A stretch of DNA of 14,040 nucleotides from NCBI RefSeq assembly GCF_964340395.1, contig NC_135564.1, forward strand, positions 21,506,402 through 21,520,441, written 5' to 3'. Below, in pieces: positions 11,512 to 14,040 of this stretch. The stretch comes from Glandiceps talaboti (taxonomy: Eukaryota > Hemichordata > Enteropneusta > Spengelidae). Under the pieces are notes generated by a model. That model was not told the DNA's origin and ran no database searches. It was given only the letters and a program-made list of their open reading frames with translations. The translations under genes were made by a program, and so were the position numbers. The first letter of the stretch is position 1. Every line of letters starts with the position of its first letter.

Positions 11512-11739
11512 TCACCATGTCTTTGATTTGCTTCTTTTAAGAAAAAATACAGAAATCAGATTTTCTATGGCTACGTCAATAGCGAACGCTAAGCTCCTCT
11601 TCCCCTTCCCTTTAGGTAATAGTTCCCGAAGTATCGCGTGTGTCTCATTACATTCTCTGACCTTTCCAATCTTAGCGAAGGTAGACCCACAAAGTAGTAG
11701 CAGCAGATAATTTTGTCGGATAACTATCCCTCTTGAAGA
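11512..11739 (-). pseudogene. Unrecognised 75-codon open frame, possible coding remnant
   Basis: A stop-free minus-strand frame runs from just after a TAG (11740-11742) to a TGA at 11512-11514. It has no ATG before its protein-like core. The middle, from about 11682 down to 11550, looks like real protein: mixed charged and aliphatic residues, with the segments FAKIGKVREC, THAILRELLPKG and KGKRSLAFAID suggesting amphipathic helices separated by a Gly/Lys-rich turn. I do not recognise the family. It could be an exon, a fragment of an old mobile element, or a chance open frame opposite the pyrimidine-rich plus strand. Confidence 0.25.
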
Positions 11740-11900
11740 CTATATATGTTCTCGGTTTATTTCATTTTCTAATGAGTGGGTTCATTACCATCCACACGGA
11801 CTCACAGTGACACAAAGCAGTTTCGTTTTCTTGTCACTGAAGCCCTACCCAGCGTGGTATAATGAGTATTGAGTATTGTTAGCACAAGATTGTACGACCG

Positions 11901-11934
11901 CACGGATGGACGGACGGACGTACGGACGGCCGGA
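11901..11934. repeat. Imperfect GGAC-rich tetranucleotide tract
   Basis: The sequence reads GGATGGACGGACGGACG, then TACGGACGGCCGG, an interrupted (GGAC)n run. A pyrimidine-rich stretch at about 12237-12258 (CGTCCTTCCTTCCGTTCGTCCG) is roughly its reverse complement. The match is too loose and simple to call a terminal inverted repeat. Confidence 0.7.
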
Positions 11935-11954
11935 AAGGCGAACACAACCCTAAG

Positions 11955-11987
11955 ACTGTATTTAAACTGGTAGATAGTAAATACAGT
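11955..11987. repeat. Perfect 10-bp inverted repeat
   Basis: ACTGTATTTA at 11955-11964 and TAAATACAGT at 11978-11987 are exact reverse complements around a 13-nt loop. An overlapping alternative pairing (AAACTG with CAGTTT) also exists. It could form a hairpin or be a protein-binding site. Nothing nearby identifies its role. Confidence 0.75.
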
Positions 11988-12576
11988 TTGAATTTGGCTT
12001 GCCAGATATTTTGGTGATTTCTAAGTAAAGTCTAAAGTCGCTAAAATCGTTGTTTCAAACCTGTTTCCACCTGGATTCAGCCACGTAACTGTTTACTATA
12101 ATGTTATTTTTTTATTTAAACCAGTTCGATGTAAAATAAAGTCTTCAAATTTTAATATTTATCAACCAAATCGCCAATCCCTTGCAAGGGTAGAGATCAT
12201 CGTGTGTTATGTGAATACGTGTCACCTGTTCATTCGTCCTTCCTTCCGTTCGTCCGACCTTAATAAAGAGTACATAATTCAATTATCGCCATGTGTCAAA
12301 CTCGTCAACTTTCGGCCACAGAACGACAATTTCGATTCAATAATAACTAAATTCGACACGCCTGTACTTAGTCTACTAAATGTGTCTCGGACAAATGTTC
12401 TAAATAACGCATTATACAACTACTTTTATTTACAAAAAATGGTGTGCAGCTTTCGGTATAATACCGCATGCGGACTTTTTAATCATCTGCTAGCTCTTGT
12501 GGGTGATGTATGTATACTGAATGTGTAAGTGTTCGGAGGTGGGAGGGGAATGTTCTTTAGAGAGTAGTTCAGGTTT

Positions 12577-13123
12577 ACCGGGGCCGAAATATGCGAACTG
12601 GTCGAAATATTCATGCTACACAAATTAGCCAAAAAATACGGTAAAGAAAACATAGGTCTCTATAGGGACGACGGACTCGCCGCCTTCAAGAACATCACCG
12701 GAAGTAAATCAGAAAGTCTCAGAAAAGATATAACTAAAACCTTCAAAGCCATGGGGTTAAAAATAACCATACTCACCAATCTGAAAACCGTCAACTTTCT
12801 AGACATAACGCTCAACCTCAACAATGGTAAATATTACCCATACAGAAAACCCAATGACAACCCCATGTACATACACACGCAGTCTAACCACCCACCCAGC
12901 ATCATCAAGAATATATCGTCAGCCATCAGCCATAGAATTTCCGACATATCATCCGACGAACACATCTTCAACCAGGCAGCCCCACTATACCAAAATGCAC
13001 TAAAAACCAGCAGCTACAAAGAGAACATCACGTACACGAGCACCCCGCCACAGAAAAACAAGAAAAACAGAAATAGAAACACCATCTGGTTCAACCCACC
13101 ATACAGCAAAAACGTAGCCACCA
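12577..13123 (+). pseudogene. PLE reverse transcriptase, C-terminal part (broken copy)
   Basis: The first frame of the PLE protein starts with GAEICELVEIF before the first ATG at 12613, so that ATG is internal and not a true start. The motif IGLYRDDG (Y at 12661) is the catalytic RT motif C in the form used by this PLE group. It is followed by the conserved segment NFLDITLNLNNGKYYPYRKP, then an NHPPSIIKNI block, SDEHIFNQAAPLYQNAL, and the connector [13 protein letters not shown]. Catalytic fingers and the rest of the palm upstream are absent. The frame leaves the homologous phase near 13124 and runs to a meaningless TAG at 13225. The strand is A/C-rich, as in the intact downstream part. Confidence 0.9.
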
Positions 13124-13243
13124 ATGTACGTAGGCAAACGATTCCTCAACCTAATCGCAAAACATTTCCCAGCAGACTCCAAGTTACACAAAATATTCAA
13201 CAGAAACAATGTCAAAGTCAGTTATAGCTGCATGCCAAACATG
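13124..13243 (+). pseudogene. PLE connector after the frameshift
   Basis: Homology resumes one phase over with [14 protein letters not shown], then [20 protein letters not shown] and NM, ending at ATG 13241-13243. The shift lies within GTACGTAGG at 13125-13133. An extra 4 bp in GTAcGTA, or an equivalent +1 change, would explain it. The frame stays open to 13498, but past 13243 it is read antisense to the endonuclease and is meaningless. This block normally links the RT to the Cys-rich region just before the GIY-YIG domain. Confidence 0.88.
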
Positions 13244-13554
13244 GCTACGGAAAAAGGCTCGTTGTTTCTTTTCAGTTTCCAAATGTGTTTTGAGAGTTCT
13301 GTGCTGTTTTCGTGTTTTTCACGTTTTAATGACTGTTTGTGGTTGGCGTATCTCTGTTTGAAGTTGTTCTCTGTTAGACCGATATATACTTTTGTTTGTT
13401 TTTTTCCGTGGACGGTGGCTTGGTATACGATGTTTTCTGTTTGGCATTCGCCGTTCAAAGGGCAGGTGTCTTTCTGTCTGCAATTACATGGTTTTTGAGT
13501 GGGTTTAGTTTCGCTGTTGGAGATGGTGGCGTTGTGCGCTTTGATTATGGTATC
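13244..13554 (-). pseudogene. PLE GIY-YIG endonuclease segment, inverted in place
   Basis: Read on the minus strand, the segment runs from DTIIKAHNATI (13554 downward) through the Cys cluster CNC..C..C (about 13488-13445) to the GIY-YIG nuclease: [35 protein letters not shown] and NNEPFSVA (ending at 13244). The residues expected of the fold are present: Tyr in IVY and YIG, Arg of KQRY, His of ANH, Glu of TELSK. The domain nicks DNA for target-primed integration in this class. The upstream (SYSCMPNM) and downstream (WSISKTAQAY) pieces are on the plus strand, so only this piece is flipped. Base composition flips too: G/T-rich here, A/C-rich on both sides. A minus-strand ATG ORF (13222-13689) covers it but includes antisense ends. 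Confidence 0.92.
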
Positions 13555-13747
13555 CTGGTCCATCAGCAAGACAGCCCAAGCATACACCAATAAAACAAAA
13601 CGATGCAACCTGTGTTTAACCGAAAAACTAACCATTATTAAAGCAGACAAAAACTCCACACTAAACAAAAGAACTGAGTTGATATCCAAATGCCAACACG
13701 AGAATAAGTTTTATTTGTCCAACTTCAATAGAGCATCTATCACCTAA
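13555..13747 (+). pseudogene. PLE C-terminal tail after the inversion
   Basis: Back on the plus strand and in the same phase as the connector block, the frame reads WSISKTAQAYTNKTKRCNLC, then LTEKLTIIKADK, NKRTELISKC and QHENKFYLSNF, ending with TAA at 13745-13747. The CNLC and KC..HENKFYL blocks are typical of the end of GIY-YIG PLE proteins. The frame is open and well preserved, so the copy was intact here when it was rearranged. The upstream ATG at 13499 is antisense to the inverted segment and is not a real start. Confidence 0.88.
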
Positions 13748-13877
13748 ACTAAACCCATTAACTAACGGAACATCAAAGCCCAACATGTAACAACCCACCA
13801 ACACCTACTTGTCCGCACCCAATAACTCACACAATAACAACCAACACCTCCACACACACAACACCAACCCACCAACA
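13748..13877 (+). other. A/C-rich 3' untranslated region of the PLE
   Basis: After the stop codon the strand is strongly A/C-rich and G-poor, with loose ACACC / CCAACAC repeats up to the hairpin. The antisense ORF of 76 codons (13762-13992, minus strand) is a by-product of this composition. I infer that it is the element's 3' UTR from its place between the coding end and the hammerhead region. Confidence 0.6.
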
Positions 13878-13908
13878 CAGACAATAGTGATGATATTTCT
13901 ATTGTCTG
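13878..13908 (+). repeat. 10-bp hairpin in the PLE terminal region
   Basis: CAGACAATAG (13878-13887) and CTATTGTCTG (13899-13908) are exact reverse complements around an 11-nt loop, TGATGATATTT. It sits between the A/C-rich 3' UTR and the TATA-like box. It could be an RNA structure recognised by the element's own machinery or the boundary of the terminal promoter region. The role is inferred from position only. Confidence 0.75.
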
Positions 13909-13913
13909 CACTC

Positions 13914-13921
13914 TATATAAA
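13914..13921 (+). promoter_or_regulatory. TATA-like box of the PLE terminal region
   Basis: TATATAAA lies 26 bp upstream of the first pairing base of the hammerhead fold. PLE terminal repeats are thought to carry their own promoter, with the ribozyme near the RNA start, so the spacing fits a promoter. This is inference from motif and spacing only. Confidence 0.45.
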
Positions 13922-13946
13922 CAGCACACCCAGAGAGTAGAAACCA

Positions 13947-13989
13947 GTTGTCTGATGATCGCACAATGCGTCAAACTCCGAGTTACAAC
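13947..13989 (+). ncRNA. Degenerate type I hammerhead ribozyme of the PLE
   Basis: Known: PLEs carry minimal type I hammerheads with a short helix III in their terminal regions. Seen here: helix I GTTGT (13947-13951) with ACAAC (13985-13989); core CTGATGA (13952-13958); helix II CGCA (13960-13963) with TGCG (13967-13970), loop CAA and a T-T mismatch at its base (13959/13971); helix III ACT (13975-13977) with AGT (13981-13983), loop CCG; cleavage site after T 13984. The one core fault is C at 13972 where the invariant G of GAAA is expected. That G (G12) acts as the general base, so this copy is probably inactive. The order and pairing of all parts make chance unlikely. Confidence 0.8.
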
Positions 13990-14040
13990 CAAGAATGAGT
14001 TCCAGTTTTACCAAAACTATTGCGCTCTGCCACTGCGGCA

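Larger units (their letters stand above)
11376..12576. other. Non-coding spacer between satellite and retroelement
   Basis: Mostly unrecognised AT-rich DNA. It holds a GGAC-rich tract, a 10-bp inverted repeat and an unrecognised minus-strand open frame, listed separately. The ORFs at 11483-11710 (75 codons) and 12202-12528 (108 codons), both plus strand, have no recognisable domain, and the first overlaps the minus-strand frame. Confidence 0.55.
12577..14040 (+). mobile_element. 5'-truncated, rearranged Penelope-like retroelement (GIY-YIG type)
   Basis: Penelope-like elements encode one protein with an RT followed by a GIY-YIG endonuclease. Their terminal regions often carry hammerhead ribozymes. 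All of these parts are visible in order: RT end with YRDD (12661-12672), the NPPYSKNV connector, a Cys cluster and GIY-YIG domain (on the opposite strand), a C-terminal CNLC/ENKFYL tail ending at a TAA (13745), an A/C-rich 3' region, a TATA-like box and a hammerhead fold. Homology starts at about 12577, just after an in-frame TAG at 12565, so most of the RT is missing. Only about 390 codons remain of what is usually a much longer protein. A frameshift and a 311-bp internal inversion make the copy non-functional. I cannot place the right end; it lies near or beyond 14013. Confidence 0.9.

Noticed and set aside
11483-11710. 75-codon plus-strand ORF with a polypyrimidine-TTTAG acceptor-like site at 11594-11615
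   Set aside because: No recognisable domain. The pyrimidine tract is the complement of the Lys/Gly-rich part of the minus-strand frame, which looks more protein-like.
12202-12528. 108-codon plus-strand ORF upstream of the retroelement
   Set aside because: No domain, biased toward the local AT-rich composition, and not in line with the PLE homology, which begins at about 12577. Probably chance.
13244-13554. Programmed DNA inversion (phase-variation switch)
   Set aside because: No inverted repeats or recombination sites flank the segment (only a 4-bp ATGG/CCAT match nearby), and the element is truncated and frameshifted.
13222-13689. A separate minus-strand GIY-YIG gene
   Set aside because: The endonuclease matches only 13244-13554. 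Both ends of the ORF are antisense to plus-strand PLE coding sequence, and the frame rejoins that sequence perfectly when flipped, so it is part of one broken element.

Overview
The window looks like AT-rich, gene-poor nuclear DNA of an animal, most likely a non-vertebrate and probably aquatic one such as a cnidarian, mollusc, hemichordate or cephalochordate. I cannot narrow this further. The evidence is long tandem satellites, microsatellites, no closely packed long ORFs, and a decayed Penelope-like retroelement (PLE) of the GIY-YIG endonuclease type with a hammerhead-ribozyme-like 3' region. That combination is known from animal genomes. I see no intact host protein gene, no tRNA or rRNA, and no bacterial-style operon.

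Layout. Positions 1-820 are a 37-bp minisatellite that probably continues past the left edge. Positions 821-6705 are non-coding: a probable dispersed repeat near 2285-2455, a (CAA)n run at 4951-5000, a LINE/SINE-like 3' tail at 6056-6108, and (TG)n/(G)n tracts at 6461-6546. Positions 6706-11375 are one satellite of 109 units (the last partial) with an exact 43-bp period. Every phase point I checked, including the first and last unit, lies a whole number of periods apart, so there is no net indel in 4.6 kb. Positions 11376-12576 are mostly featureless apart from a GGAC-rich tract, a 10-bp inverted repeat and an unrecognised 75-codon open frame on the minus strand.

From about 12577 to the right edge lies a 5'-truncated, dead PLE. 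It keeps the end of the reverse transcriptase (YRDD motif), the connector, the GIY-YIG endonuclease and the C-terminal tail. A +1 frameshift lies near 13124-13133, and a clean 311-bp segment holding nearly the whole endonuclease domain (13244-13554) is flipped in place. Undoing the flip on paper rejoins the reading frame at both ends. Downstream are an A/C-rich 3' region, a 10-bp hairpin, a TATA-like box and a hammerhead fold (13947-13989) in which all three helices can form but the core GAAA reads CAAA.

Nothing here forms a working pathway. The interest lies in the internally inverted PLE, its mutated ribozyme, and the indel-free 43-bp satellite with regionally clustered variants.
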